Positions 1-8,899 of a stretch of DNA of 64,000 nucleotides are shown here, piece after piece. Source of the DNA: Azophilus sp965200465 (GTDB lineage: Bacteria > Pseudomonadota > Gammaproteobacteria > Pseudomonadales > Azotimanducaceae); the NCBI GenBank assembly GCA_965200465.1, contig OZ241358.1:3162001-3226000 (forward strand). Direction: 5' to 3'. A program made the translations under genes and the position numbers. Below the pieces are notes generated by a model. The model worked only from the letters and a program-made list of their open reading frames with translations. It made no database searches and was not told the DNA's origin. How positions within the stretch are numbered: the stretch's first letter is position 1; each line of letters begins with the position of its first letter.

Positions 1-35
1 TTGAGCAGACCAAACAATCTTGAGTGGATGGCAAG

Positions 36-518
36 ATGAAGAAAGACGACATCTCTACGTTGGTCTCCATCGTCGGCCGTCTCGGTGCGGTTCACGCACT
101 TGTTGGCAGCGACTTGGTGAAGATGGAAGACTTGAGAAGACTGGCCAAGGAGCTTGCTATTGAGAGGGCTTCAAGCAAGCCAAAGAAGGAGCTGGCCAAA
201 TGCATCGTGCGCCAAATCGACCAACGGATAAAGAAAAGCTTGGAGGAACTTCAAGCGCTGACGCGAGATGAACTATTGATCTATCTGGAGCAGACTAATT
301 GCGACTCCGACGACTTGAAGGACCTCATAAAAAGGGCAGGGCTTCCCGTGCAGGCCGGAATGTCCCGCAACGACCTGCTTAAGTTCGCCTCGATACAGAT
401 CAGCAGTCTGGGCATGTTTGAACGGCTCTCCAACTCGCATCAACCAAGGCTTGGAAGGAATTTGGGGCAACGCGTCGCTACGCCGCATGGCAACATTGGA
501 ACGGATGCAGCTTACTAG
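36..518 (+). CDS. Unrecognised helical, charged protein
   Basis: I do not recognise a named family. The 160-residue product from ATG 36 is rich in Lys, Arg, Leu and Glu and looks entirely alpha-helical, with no signal peptide or membrane segment; GTG 24 in the same frame would add four residues. Its 3' end faces the 3' end of the helicase pair at 808-5450, with a gene-free gap of 289 bp between them. Only 35 bp precede it in the window, so an upstream operon partner would lie outside. The neighbourhood is defence-like, which is the only hint to a role; a function cannot be assigned. Confidence 0.65.
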   Translation: MKKDDISTLVSIVGRLGAVHALVGSDLVKMEDLRRLAKELAIERASSKPKKELAKCIVRQIDQRIKKSLEELQALTRDELLIYLEQTNCDSDDLKDLIKRAGLPVQAGMSRNDLLKFASIQISSLGMFERLSNSHQPRLGRNLGQRVATPHGNIGTDAAY

Positions 519-807
519 CAGTCTGCTGCCCCCCTCGCCGCCGAGTTATGATGGGAGCTTTCCGCAGCGGCGATGCATCATGCGAGGCAATTAGGCAAAG
601 CAGAACCAGATGCTCAGCCATGTGGACATGGAAAGTCGGATGCCGGCCAGCCATCCCATCCGCAAGGTTGGGAAGGTCGTCGATCAAGCGCGTCCGAAAG
701 CTCAGTTTCCAGAAGGCTGTTATACCTGTCATTTCAGGCTGGCGCTGGCAGCATAAATCACGGACACTGGGTGCTAGAGCCGAATAGCCGCATCAAAGGT
801 TGCTGAC

Positions 808-2271
808 TTACACATCGTCCTTGGAAACATAGTTCTGCGTATAGTCGTTATTACTGTCTGGAAGGATGGGTGGTATCTCCAAGGGATGAAATACCTTGCC
901 GATCTCGTCGCCCGGATAGCTCAATCCCAAAGCGACAAACAAGCGGCTCAAGTGTTGATCCGGGACAATAGCTGAAGTTGGCTGGCTCGACGAGGTGCCT
1001 TTCAGGCGATCTAGCGCTCTCTCAAATATGCCTCGGTGATTGCTGGATGGATTTCGACCATCCGCAATGCCGGCCATGTCAATGGTCGTGGGAACACTGA
1101 TTTCCAGTGGGCGGAGGCCGTCGTGGTGGTAGTTCTGATTCATCCACTTGCTCAGTTTTTCCAGCTGTTCTTTGTGTAAGCGGCTATTCGAACCACCGCC
1201 CACGAAAAAGTACGGGAGGTCATTGCCGCGGCGGAATTCGTCTGCCGTCCCATACTCACGCTTCGTCTTGATCACCACGTCTTGCAGGCACCGGCTGACT
1301 TGCCAGCGGAACTCGTTGTCGCTTTTGCCGGCATGCAGAAACCAATGATAGGCCTCGACACCCAAGGGGCGGACATCGGCGGCGGGGATCGAATAGACAT
1401 CACTGCCTTCCTTCTGGCTCAGATAGAATGCGCACACGTCCATTGTCATGGCACCGACATCAACGATTAGATACAGGCCATTGGCCCGTTCGTTGGACTT
1501 GGAGAACGACGTTGTGGCAGCGGCGATCTCCGGGAACACCGCCACACCTTGCTTTAGGGATTCCTCGTTGGATGTCGATGCGCGAACGATATCCTCTCTT
1601 TCCAGCATCACAGTAACATCCGAAAACGCGATTTTATTCGGTAATTGGGACAATTGCATTCCCGCCAGCGCCATGCGTCGATAAGCATTGGCTAAATAGG
1701 TATCCTCACATGACTTTGCGGGCAGGCCGACCTGGACGATCCACCGGGGCGTCCTGCGATGGAACATGGACACCCGATTCGCCAGCAACCAGCCCTTTGC
1801 ATGGCGAATAACATAGCCGAGATAGATCGCCACGGCTTGGATAGCCCGTGCCGAATGGAGCGGAGTCTGGGATGCGGATGATACCACCATCGCCGCCTGT
1901 TTCAGGTTGTGCAACGGGTGTGCGCTGCGACTGGGACAGGCCGACAGGCTTCCGCCGTGCTCCCAAAGCACCGTCTGCCAAAGCGCTGGGTGATTTTCGC
2001 TTCGGCAGTGCCGCGGAGCGGGGATTGGAATGCAGGGCTGGCCTGGTTCGAATGGCAGACGCACCACAACCTTGGTGGAGCTTGTTCCCATGTCCAGACC
2101 AAGGTAAACGAACAGATTGTTGCCTCTGCTTTGGCCGGCTTGATCCGCAGCACGGAGCGTAGCATCAAAGTCTGCTTGGTGTTCAGCGGAAATGGTTGTG
2201 GGAGGCTGCTCGCGGACAGTGGCGTCCTCCGGAATATCCCAAAATTGGAACGATCGGAATCCGTCACTCAT
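808..2271 (-). CDS. Actin/Hsp70-fold ATPase partner of SNF2 helicase
   Basis: The 487-residue product has the three nucleotide-binding signatures of the actin/Hsp70/ParM superfamily: phosphate-1 motif LGLDMGTSSTKV near residues 56-67, phosphate-2 motif LIVDVGAMTMDV in the middle, and an adenosine motif FFVGGGSNSRL in the C-terminal third. It is too short for a DnaK and has no recognisable substrate-binding domain. Its ATG overlaps the stop of the upstream SNF2 helicase gene (ATGA at 2268-2271), so the two are translationally coupled and probably work together. No standard housekeeping pair has this composition, so a role in defence or DNA/RNA-protein remodelling is inference. It could also be a diverged ParM/StbA-like filament protein. 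Confidence 0.75.
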   Translation of the reverse strand: MSDGFRSFQFWDIPEDATVREQPPTTISAEHQADFDATLRAADQAGQSRGNNLFVYLGLDMGTSSTKVVVRLPFEPGQPCIPIPAPRHCRSENHPALWQTVLWEHGGSLSACPSRSAHPLHNLKQAAMVVSSASQTPLHSARAIQAVAIYLGYVIRHAKGWLLANRVSMFHRRTPRWIVQVGLPAKSCEDTYLANAYRRMALAGMQLSQLPNKIAFSDVTVMLEREDIVRASTSNEESLKQGVAVFPEIAAATTSFSKSNERANGLYLIVDVGAMTMDVCAFYLSQKEGSDVYSIPAADVRPLGVEAYHWFLHAGKSDNEFRWQVSRCLQDVVIKTKREYGTADEFRRGNDLPYFFVGGGSNSRLHKEQLEKLSKWMNQNYHHDGLRPLEISVPTTIDMAGIADGRNPSSNHRGIFERALDRLKGTSSSQPTSAIVPDQHLSRLFVALGLSYPGDEIGKVFHPLEIPPILPDSNNDYTQNYVSKDDV

Positions 2272-5200
2272 GGTTGCACCTCGACGACCAAGCAGGCAAC
2301 CTCGGACATGGAGGGCGTAAACCTGCGACGACGTTCAATTCGTGCAAGGCGCCCTTCCACATTTTCTGTCAGCTTGCGCATTTGCCCGCGCACGGCGTTA
2401 GCGAGAGATGAGAGCTGGCCAGCCCTCTGGTCATTGCCGATGCGACGAGCTAATTCCTCTTCCCGCGCGAGCTTAGCCAGACGCTCATCGATCCCACGCA
2501 TCTTAAGATCACGATGCCGGACTAGCGCTTGTTTCTGAACGGTAACGCGGTCGATGATGTCCGCTTCGGTGCGTTGCAAATGGACTTCAAAGCGGCGATC
2601 TAGGGCGGGGAGGACGACTTCGCGCAGAGCCTCGGCAGCGGCCGACAGTCGCTTGTCATGCCTGAAGTTTGTCAGCTCTTGGCCGCGGGCAATAGCTGCC
2701 TGCATGATAATCTCCGCTTCTTCGGAGGATAGTTCAAGCCTGTCTTTTAGTGCCGTGCCGGCATAGGCGACGCGGCGGTCACCAAGGGCGGAATCGTCGC
2801 CGGCGCGGATTTCCCAAGAGTGCGCCGCGATCACATAAACGCCGGGCTGCAATTTGTCCGCTCCAGAGACGAACTGGTGTGCGACCTTGGCTGCAACGGG
2901 CTGGGATAGGTGTGCATCCTCGTCACGCTCGTCCAGCTCGACCGCAAAACGAAAAAGGGGATGCACCTGCGAGATAATCTCGATGCGTCCCTCGTGCCCC
3001 TTTGCCACGGATGCGGAGAATCTGTATCTCTGCATCTCGTCGCCGGCCGCCAAGCGAGTGGTCCCTTGCTGCTGGTGCTGTTCCAAGTAGGCGACCAACG
3101 CTTGTCGGGCTTCGGTGGTTATCGTTATGCGATAGACATCTTGGCCGGCGGTCTTGGCCTCTATTCTGCAGCCTTGATAGCTGCGGGTCAGCCGATCCTT
3201 CACGAAAGCAAGAATGTCGCCGCCATCTAGCCAGCGGTGCAGTTTGCGCGTTCGTTTTATTTGCTCGATCACATAGTCGCCGTGATGCAACAGTGCGCCC
3301 GCTTCGGCCTCAAGCTGTTCCTCTTCCCTTTTGCGGTTCTCGACCGCTAGGGCAGTCTGGTCGATAACCTTGGTGCGCTGCTCCTTTGTCAGCGTGGGAT
3401 CAAAAAGCTTTCGCGTCATGTCGCGAACAGGTTCGCCCAACACAGCCTCGAACGCGCCGAGGGCAGCGTGGATGAGCTCAAGCCGTTCGTACAGGCGGTG
3501 GTAAATCTCGGCGTCAATTGTGTCTTCATAAACCATGTTGACAACAATAACCTTCTTACTCTTCTGGCCGAGTCGGTCCACGCGGCCGATGCGTTGTTCG
3601 ACGCGCATGGGATTCCACGGCAGGTCGTAATTGATGACGGCCCAGCAGAATTGCAGATCGATCCCTTCGCTGCCAACCTCTGACGAGAGCAGCACTTGGG
3701 CTGGCCCGTTCTCGAAGCGATCAAGAATGTCCGAGCGGGATTCCCGCACGGACCCGTGGATGACCTCGCTGCGGATGCCGTCTGCATCAAGGCGTCGACG
3801 GAGGTAGGCCAAGGTTGGTTTGAACGCGGAAAAAATGATTGACTTGGTCGTCCGGTCATTTGCGGAGAGCTGCTTGAGCTCCTTAAGCAGCACAGCGTAT
3901 TTGGCGTCTTTGGCTTCCAGCAAGGCCGTCATGTTAAGCCGTTCGGCTAGGACCGCGAGTTTTGAGACCAAGGGACGGCAATTGCTCGAAGGATCCCGAT
4001 CGATATCCTCTTCCGGTGCATCCTCAGCGTCCTCTGATTCCGGGACAGGCATGTTTGCCGCGTTTATCCAGTATGCCGACGCTGCGGCCAAGCTGGAGGT
4101 CAGCATGCGCTGCGGCGTGGAGAGAAGGAACCTATCGTTCACGTTGACTTGGCGGGCATGTTCTACAACTGCCTCGCTCACGAGGTTGTAGAAGCGCCTT
4201 TCATCTTCGTGCATCTGAATTATCGGAGCTTTGGGTTCGCGGACGACTCTGAGCTCTTGAACTTCACGGCGTCGAGTGCGCGTCATGTAATTCGCCATCT
4301 GATTGACGGACTCTATTCGAGCAGCGAGCTCCACCCGGTCCGCTGGAGAAAGGTTGTTGGATTGGATGGCTTCGGCAACTAGTGCGAGGGCTTTACTGTT
4401 GGCTAGAATCGGGTGTTTCTTGGCAATCTCAATCTTGGCTGCAATTTTCTCACGGGGGGCGTCGTCGCGGATAAGCAGGTCCCGAGCGGCCATTAGGGGC
4501 TGGTTGGTTTGGATGAGGTCTTCGAGCGTGGATTCGAATTCAAAGGTTGCCGGATCAACCAGACGCAGCAGGGAGTGAAGATCGCGATTTCGGAGGTGTA
4601 TCGGCGTTGCCGAAAGATAGATGCGATGCTCCGCGACCGTGCTTAGCAGCCTGCCCAGCGCAAACGTTTGTGTTTGCGGATTACGCATGTGGTGCGCCTC
4701 GTCCACCACGAGTAGATCGATCAGTGGAGCGTCGTTGGCGGCCTCGTCAAGGGCCTGCGCGAGCTTCGCCCTATCGTTATCAGGCCGCTGATTCGGGTCG
4801 GCGTCCCACCCTCGAGGCGGGCGAATGCCCTGCATGCTGGCGATTGCTGCGAAGCCCCGCCTCTGCTGGTACGGCTTGGTTAGAAACTCCGTCAACTCTT
4901 GGCCGTTCACGATCCGGGCTTCCACACCGAAACGTTGCATCAGTTCAAGGCGCCATTTCTCGCAGAGCGTCTTCGGGCAGACCACAAGAAGCCGGTTGCT
5001 GCTCAGCCGGGATCTGAGTTCCGTCCAAATCAGTCCCGCCTCTATGGTCTTGCCGAGACCGACTTCATCGGCGATGAGCATGGCGTCTGTAGGCGACCGG
5101 AGGAGCTTCAGCACAGGTTTGAACTGGTGTGCGTAGAAGTCGGTTTCGGTGGCCTCCATGCTGTAGAGCATGTCCCCCAAACGGCCTGCGGACCGTGCTC

Positions 5201-5450
5201 TTGTCAGGGTGCGTCGCAGCCAGCCAAGGTCCACGAACTGTCCTTTAGCGAAACGGTCCGCCATGGAACCTGGGTTCTTGGGGACGAACTCGAGCTCGTT
5301 GGCGGGAAGCCGGCGTATGCTGCCATCAGATAATTGGACGGGCACCATTAATGCACCGGCGACGACGGTCCTCTCACCGGGTTGAACCACGCCGGCGCAT
5401 GTCGGGTCTGACTTCAGGCGAACAAATGTTCCTTCAGGATGGCCGTTCAA
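2268..5450 (-). CDS. RapA/HepA-like SNF2-family helicase
   Basis: This 1060-residue protein is a superfamily 2 ATPase of the SNF2 type. Visible motifs are I (ADEVGLGKTIEAG, about residue 127), II (VVDEAHHMRN, about 248), III (LSATPIH), V (GSEGIDLQ) and VI (QRIGRVDRLGQ, about 630). An SH3-like N-terminus and a long helical, charged C-terminal half resemble RapA, but the layout fits the stand-alone helicases of defence islands better than RNA-polymerase-associated RapA. The start is a TTG at 5450; it keeps the N-terminal domain that precedes the helicase core in relatives. ATG 5348 is an alternative. It overlaps the actin-like ATPase gene by 4 nt. The pair has no nuclease or methylase in the window. 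Confidence 0.85.
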   Translation of the reverse strand: MNGHPEGTFVRLKSDPTCAGVVQPGERTVVAGALMVPVQLSDGSIRRLPANELEFVPKNPGSMADRFAKGQFVDLGWLRRTLTRARSAGRLGDMLYSMEATETDFYAHQFKPVLKLLRSPTDAMLIADEVGLGKTIEAGLIWTELRSRLSSNRLLVVCPKTLCEKWRLELMQRFGVEARIVNGQELTEFLTKPYQQRRGFAAIASMQGIRPPRGWDADPNQRPDNDRAKLAQALDEAANDAPLIDLLVVDEAHHMRNPQTQTFALGRLLSTVAEHRIYLSATPIHLRNRDLHSLLRLVDPATFEFESTLEDLIQTNQPLMAARDLLIRDDAPREKIAAKIEIAKKHPILANSKALALVAEAIQSNNLSPADRVELAARIESVNQMANYMTRTRRREVQELRVVREPKAPIIQMHEDERRFYNLVSEAVVEHARQVNVNDRFLLSTPQRMLTSSLAAASAYWINAANMPVPESEDAEDAPEEDIDRDPSSNCRPLVSKLAVLAERLNMTALLEAKDAKYAVLLKELKQLSANDRTTKSIIFSAFKPTLAYLRRRLDADGIRSEVIHGSVRESRSDILDRFENGPAQVLLSSEVGSEGIDLQFCWAVINYDLPWNPMRVEQRIGRVDRLGQKSKKVIVVNMVYEDTIDAEIYHRLYERLELIHAALGAFEAVLGEPVRDMTRKLFDPTLTKEQRTKVIDQTALAVENRKREEEQLEAEAGALLHHGDYVIEQIKRTRKLHRWLDGGDILAFVKDRLTRSYQGCRIEAKTAGQDVYRITITTEARQALVAYLEQHQQQGTTRLAAGDEMQRYRFSASVAKGHEGRIEIISQVHPLFRFAVELDERDEDAHLSQPVAAKVAHQFVSGADKLQPGVYVIAAHSWEIRAGDDSALGDRRVAYAGTALKDRLELSSEEAEIIMQAAIARGQELTNFRHDKRLSAAAEALREVVLPALDRRFEVHLQRTEADIIDRVTVQKQALVRHRDLKMRGIDERLAKLAREEELARRIGNDQRAGQLSSLANAVRGQMRKLTENVEGRLARIERRRRFTPSMSEVACLVVEVQP

Positions 5451-5481
5451 GGTGGTTGTGCGTTGGGCTGCCTAGATATGC

Positions 5482-5512
5482 ATAGTATGGTTTTTGCGGC
5501 GTTGTCGGTCAA
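5482..5512 (-). promoter_or_regulatory. Candidate promoter of the helicase/actin-like pair
   Basis: On the minus strand TTGACC (complement of 5507-5512) is followed after 19 nt by TACTAT (complement of 5482-5487), 32 nt upstream of the TTG start at 5450. The -35 match is good. The -10 is 4 of 6 and the spacing is long; CATACT at 17 nt is the alternative hexamer. This is sequence resemblance only. Confidence 0.35.
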
Positions 5513-5640
5513 GAAATTGCCGCATCCCTGCTAGCAACAAATAGAACTGTCCGGTTTTAGAACAAATAAACTGCCCGCTTTCGCTGCGGTTGGTGCGGGC
5601 AAAGTCCGGAAGGTCGGTGATCCCGCACATTCAGCTTTCT

Positions 5641-6132
5641 TCAGCCAACCACAGCGGTTGCCTCAATCTCCACCAATGCCTCCGTCTCCATTAGCGCGGA
5701 GACTTCGACCACGGCCATGGCCGGGTAGTGGCGGCCGACTACGCGGCGGTAGGCGGCGCCGATGGCCTTTTGCTCCGCTAGGTAGGCGCTCCGGCTGGTG
5801 ACGTACCAAGTCAGCCGAACCAAGTGCTGCGGCAGGGCGTCGGCTTCAGCTAGCACCTGCACGATGTTGCGCAGGGCTTGCTCCACTTGGCCGGCGAGGC
5901 CCTTGGCGAACCTGCCTTGGGCGTCCCAACCGACATGACCGGCGGTCACCACCAACCGGCCCGTGGCCGCCATGCCGTGGGCGTACCCCTTGGGCCGCGG
6001 CATTTGCGGCGGCGCCAATATCCTTGGGGCCGACGTTTGCAGCGGGTCCTTTCGCCGGCCCCGCCCCGCATCCGCAAGCGGCCCGGCCTGGCCAGGGCGA
6101 TTCGGGTCCTCCGCGTTCATCGCACTCCTCAA
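5641..6132 (-). CDS. RidA/YjgF-family protein
   Basis: The 163-residue product carries a RidA/YER057c/UK114 domain in its C-terminal 120 residues (segments VVTAGHVGWDAQGRF, QVEQALRNIVQVLAEA and YPAMAVVEVSALME). RidA proteins are small trimers that hydrolyse reactive enamines or imines; pathway-specific paralogues act on ring-cleavage products of aromatic degradation. The first 45 residues are Pro/Gly-rich and not part of the fold, so translation may start further in. The ATG at 6132 overlaps the end of the enoyl-CoA hydratase gene (ATGA at 6129-6132), which ties it to the aryl-CoA cluster. The exact substrate is unknown. Confidence 0.82.
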   Translation of the reverse strand: MRSAMNAEDPNRPGQAGPLADAGRGRRKDPLQTSAPRILAPPQMPRPKGYAHGMAATGRLVVTAGHVGWDAQGRFAKGLAGQVEQALRNIVQVLAEADALPQHLVRLTWYVTSRSAYLAEQKAIGAAYRRVVGRHYPAMAVVEVSALMETEALVEIEATAVVG

Positions 6133-6947
6133 TTTCCGGCAAACAGGGGCTTTGCACGGTTGACAAAGGCCGAATAGGCCCGCTTGAAGTCCTCCGTCGC
6201 CATGCAGACCGCCTGGGCTTGGGCCTCCGCCTCCACCGCTTGCTCCAAGGTCATGCTGCGTTCCTGGTTCAGCATGGCCTTGGTCATGGCGTGGGCGAAG
6301 GTTGGCCCGGAGACGATTCGGGCGGCCAATTCATGCACCCTCGGCAGCAGCTCCCCCTGCGGGACGATTTCGTTGAAGTAGCCCCAACGCTCCCCTTCCG
6401 CGGCCGAAAAGCTGCGCCCGGTGTAGAGCAGTTCCGCCGCCCTGCCCTCCCCAACCAAGCGCGGCAGCAGGCAGCAGGCACCCATGTCGCAGCCGGCCAA
6501 GCCCACCCGGCAGAACAGAAAGGCGGTTTTGGCCTCCGGCGTGGCGTAGCGGAAGTCCGCAGCCATCGCCAGGATGGCGCCGGCGCCGGCGCACACTCCA
6601 TCCACCGCGGCGATGATCGGCTGCGGGCAGTTGCGCAGGGCCTTGACCAGATCCCCGGTCATGCGCGTGAAGGCCAGCAGTTCCGGCATGGGCATCTTCA
6701 CCAAGGGGCCGATGATCTCATGCACGTCCCCGCCGGAGCAGAAGTTGCCGCCGGCGCCGCTGATGACGACGGCGCGGACATCCTGGCAATGGCGCAAGCC
6801 TTGGAACAGATCCCGCAACTCCGCATAGGAATCGAAGGTGAGGGGGTTCTTGCGCTGCGGGCGGTTCAGGGTGATGCGCCCAACCCGGTCGGTGACGCTC
6901 CACTCGAAATGCTCCGCTTGGTAATCGGTGAAATTTCTAGCCTGCAT
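6129..6947 (-). CDS. Enoyl-CoA hydratase/isomerase (crotonase) family
   Basis: The 272-residue product is a full-length crotonase. The oxyanion-hole segments GAGGNFCSGGDVHEI (about residue 65) and GVCAGAGAILAMAADF (about residue 118) are present. Members hydrate or otherwise process CoA thioesters in beta-oxidation-like steps. It sits between the MarR regulator (49 bp upstream) and the RidA-like gene (4-nt overlap), in the same orientation as the SDR. With the divergent flavin monooxygenase/reductase this makes a plausible lower pathway for a hydroxylated, dearomatised aryl-CoA, where hydratase and dehydrogenase run modified beta-oxidation. Substrate assignment is inference. Confidence 0.87.
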   Translation of the reverse strand: MQARNFTDYQAEHFEWSVTDRVGRITLNRPQRKNPLTFDSYAELRDLFQGLRHCQDVRAVVISGAGGNFCSGGDVHEIIGPLVKMPMPELLAFTRMTGDLVKALRNCPQPIIAAVDGVCAGAGAILAMAADFRYATPEAKTAFLFCRVGLAGCDMGACCLLPRLVGEGRAAELLYTGRSFSAAEGERWGYFNEIVPQGELLPRVHELAARIVSGPTFAHAMTKAMLNQERSMTLEQAVEAEAQAQAVCMATEDFKRAYSAFVNRAKPLFAGN

Positions 6948-6996
6948 GGGCGCCGCTCCGGTTTTCCTGACTGGGGAAATTGGCGAACAACCTACA

Positions 6997-7509
6997 TTAA
7001 ACAGCCTCGTCGCGCACTTGGCAGGCGTGCGCCTTCAGCCGCCCAAGCAGTTCGCTTAGGCCCGCCTGTTCCTGGGCGGTCAGCCCGGCGAACAGGTTGA
7101 CGATCCATTCCTCATGGGCCTTCGCCATGCGTGCAAAACTGGTCTCGCCGGCGTCGGTAAGGCGCACTCGGGAGATGCGTCGGTCGTCCGGGTCGGGTTC
7201 GCGCACAATCAGGCCCTCCGCCTCCAAGGCGGCGACGATGCCGGTGACGTTGCCGCCGGTCACCATCAGGCGCTGGGAAAGCTCCCCCATCGACAGGCCC
7301 GCCGGGGAACGCTGCAACTGAGCCATGAGGTCGAAGCGCGGCAGGGTGATGGCGAACTCGCCCTTCAAGCGCTCCCGCACGATTCCTTCAATGAGGTTGG
7401 TGCAGGCGAGCAGCCGCAGCCAAAGCCGCAGCGCCTGATGGTCTCCCTCCGTTAGGCGGGTTTCAGTGTCCGGCTGGATGGTTTTTTTATGCGAGGGGTT
7501 TTCCCTCAC
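6997..7509 (-). CDS. MarR-family transcriptional regulator
   Basis: The winged-helix core is clear: LPRFDLMAQLQRSPAGLSMG then LSQRLMVTGGNVTGIVAALE (recognition helix) and a wing with REPDPDDRRISRVRLTDAG. MarR proteins that regulate aromatic-CoA clusters usually respond to the CoA-thioester substrate. The start is uncertain. The frame stays open upstream to 7767, but that extension only translates the 42-bp repeats into 14-residue copies, so I take GTG 7509 (170 residues, usual family length). A purine-rich AGGGAG lies directly before it with poor spacing. The gene lies between the SDR and the hydratase. Confidence 0.8.
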   Translation of the reverse strand: MRENPSHKKTIQPDTETRLTEGDHQALRLWLRLLACTNLIEGIVRERLKGEFAITLPRFDLMAQLQRSPAGLSMGELSQRLMVTGGNVTGIVAALEAEGLIVREPDPDDRRISRVRLTDAGETSFARMAKAHEEWIVNLFAGLTAQEQAGLSELLGRLKAHACQVRDEAV

Positions 7510-7698
7510 ACTCCCTGCTGAAGGCTCATCATGCGAGGGATGCCTTCTCGCGCTCCCCGCTGAAGGCTTCTCATGCGAGGGGTGCCCCCTCGCGCTCCCC
7601 GCTGAAGGCTCATCATGCGAGGGGCGCCCCCTCGCGCTCCCCGCTGAAGGCTCCTTAGGCGAGGAATGCATCCTTGCGTTCCGCGGCTTAAGGGTCAC
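7490..7698. repeat. Tandem 42-bp palindrome-containing repeats (about 5 copies)
   Basis: Four clear copies occupy 7490-7531, 7532-7573, 7574-7615 and 7616-7657, and a degenerate fifth runs to about 7698. Each unit has a near-perfect palindrome (GCGAGGGG, 2-3 nt, CCCCTCGC in the best copies) followed by a constant TCCCCGCTGAAGGCTC segment. The array fills the space between the SDR stop codon and the MarR core. Because 42 is a multiple of three, the array is open in the MarR frame. It resembles a REP-type hairpin cluster that could stabilise mRNA or attenuate transcription between the two genes. It is not a CRISPR array, since there are no unique spacers. Confidence 0.85.
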
Positions 7699-8477
7699 AT
7701 CAGCTCTCCCCCGGCGACGACGATGCTCTGGCCGGTGATGCTGGCGCTGCTTGGACCGCACAGCCAAGCCACGGCGTCGGCCACCTCCTTGGGGGCCACT
7801 AGGCGCCCTTGGGGGTTGACGGCGACCAGTTCGGCCAGCGCCTCCCGTTCGCTGCGCCCGGTCTTGGCTTGGATGTTGGCTACGGCGTCCTTAACGACCG
7901 CAGTGTCCGTGTAGCCGGGGCAAACCGCGTTGACGGTGACGCCCTTGGCGGCCAACTCCAAGGCCAAGGAGCGCGTCAGCCCGACTAGGCCGTGCTTGGC
8001 GGCGCAGTAGGCGGCCACATAGGCGTAGCCCTTAAGCCCGGCGGTGCTGGCGACGTTGACGATTCGCCCCCAACCCTGCTCCAGCATGTCCGGCAGGGCC
8101 GCCTGAATGCAGTGGAAGGCGCCGTCCAAGTTGACGCGCAGGGCCTCGCTCCAGAGCGCCGTGGTGGTGCGGTGGAACGCTTCGCTATGCGCCTGCCCGG
8201 CGCCGCACACCAAGATGTCGATGCCGCCGAAGCGGGTGCGGGCTTGGTCAAAGGCGGCGGCGACGGCGGCGCTGTCGGCTACGTCAGCAACAGCGCATTC
8301 CAGCTGTGCGCTTGGATGCTTGCGCAGGAGCTCCTTGGAGACCCGCGCAAGCGATGGGGCGGTGCGCCCCAGCAAGGTCAAGCCGGCGCCTAGTTGGACC
8401 AGTTCCGCAACGACGGCGGCGCCAATGCCGCCCCCAGCGCCGGTGACAAGCGCATGTTTGCCGCTCAACTCCGCCAT
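7695..8477 (-). CDS. Short-chain dehydrogenase/reductase (SDR)
   Basis: A classical 260-residue SDR. It has the NAD(P)-binding TGAGGGIGAA near residue 13, a NNAG-type CGAG, catalytic Ser in VNVASTAG and the YCAAK catalytic pair (about residue 155-159). The start at ATG 8477 is preceded by GGTGGA and gives the usual MAELSGKHALVTG start; a 22-residue upstream extension is unlikely. It is the first gene of the leftward catabolic operon and probably acts as a 3-hydroxyacyl-CoA dehydrogenase-like step beside the enoyl-CoA hydratase. That substrate class is inferred from context. Confidence 0.87.
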   Translation of the reverse strand: MAELSGKHALVTGAGGGIGAAVVAELVQLGAGLTLLGRTAPSLARVSKELLRKHPSAQLECAVADVADSAAVAAAFDQARTRFGGIDILVCGAGQAHSEAFHRTTTALWSEALRVNLDGAFHCIQAALPDMLEQGWGRIVNVASTAGLKGYAYVAAYCAAKHGLVGLTRSLALELAAKGVTVNAVCPGYTDTAVVKDAVANIQAKTGRSEREALAELVAVNPQGRLVAPKEVADAVAWLCGPSSASITGQSIVVAGGELM

Positions 8478-8899
8478 TCCACCAACCTCGCCATGCAAGA
8501 CCCAGAGTCCGGGAAGGGCGAAGGAGTGCCCAGCGCATTGCAAGAGCCCGGCAATGCAGCGAAGGTCCGTTGGCGATCACTTGACATGCAAAAGGCAGCC
8601 GCGCCCTTGGCAGAGCAAGCTGAGGGAATGAAGTAAGGCATCGGTTGAGGATTTGCGCCGTAAAATTGCTTTAAGATTAAAATATAATGCCCGCAATGCA
8701 AGCTGGCTGCAACCGGAATGGCCCATGCGCATCAGGGTTCTCTCAAAATCGTGGATGCCCCCTTAGATGGTGGGATGAAGAACAAAAATGCACTTGGAAC
8801 GTTCATGAAAAGTGGGAGCATCCGTCTTCCAAAGGCGTGGGATGAGTGCTTGGGCGGGAAAAGTGTCAGCCCTCGGCGAACCTTGAAACGACCCTGCCC
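8478..8899. promoter_or_regulatory. Divergent control region with inverted GCATTGC/GCAATGC sites
   Basis: This 422-bp gap separates the divergent SDR and monooxygenase/reductase genes. A perfect inverted pair, GCATTGC at 8535-8541 and GCAATGC at 8551-8557 (9-nt spacer), lies upstream of the SDR. A third GCAATGC at 8693-8699 sits just behind a perfect TATAAT (8683-8688) facing the monooxygenase. This arrangement suits an operator set for the linked MarR protein, but the MarR-site pairing is inference. I see no good -35 at 17 nt from the TATAAT. No protein gene is supported in this gap. Confidence 0.45.

Noticed and set aside
519..807. Small ORFs between the first gene and the actin-like gene
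   Set aside because: Several overlapping short frames on both strands, none with a good start or recognisable product.
7490..7698. CRISPR array
   Set aside because: The 42-bp units are contiguous copies with no unique spacers and contain their own palindrome; no cas genes are present.
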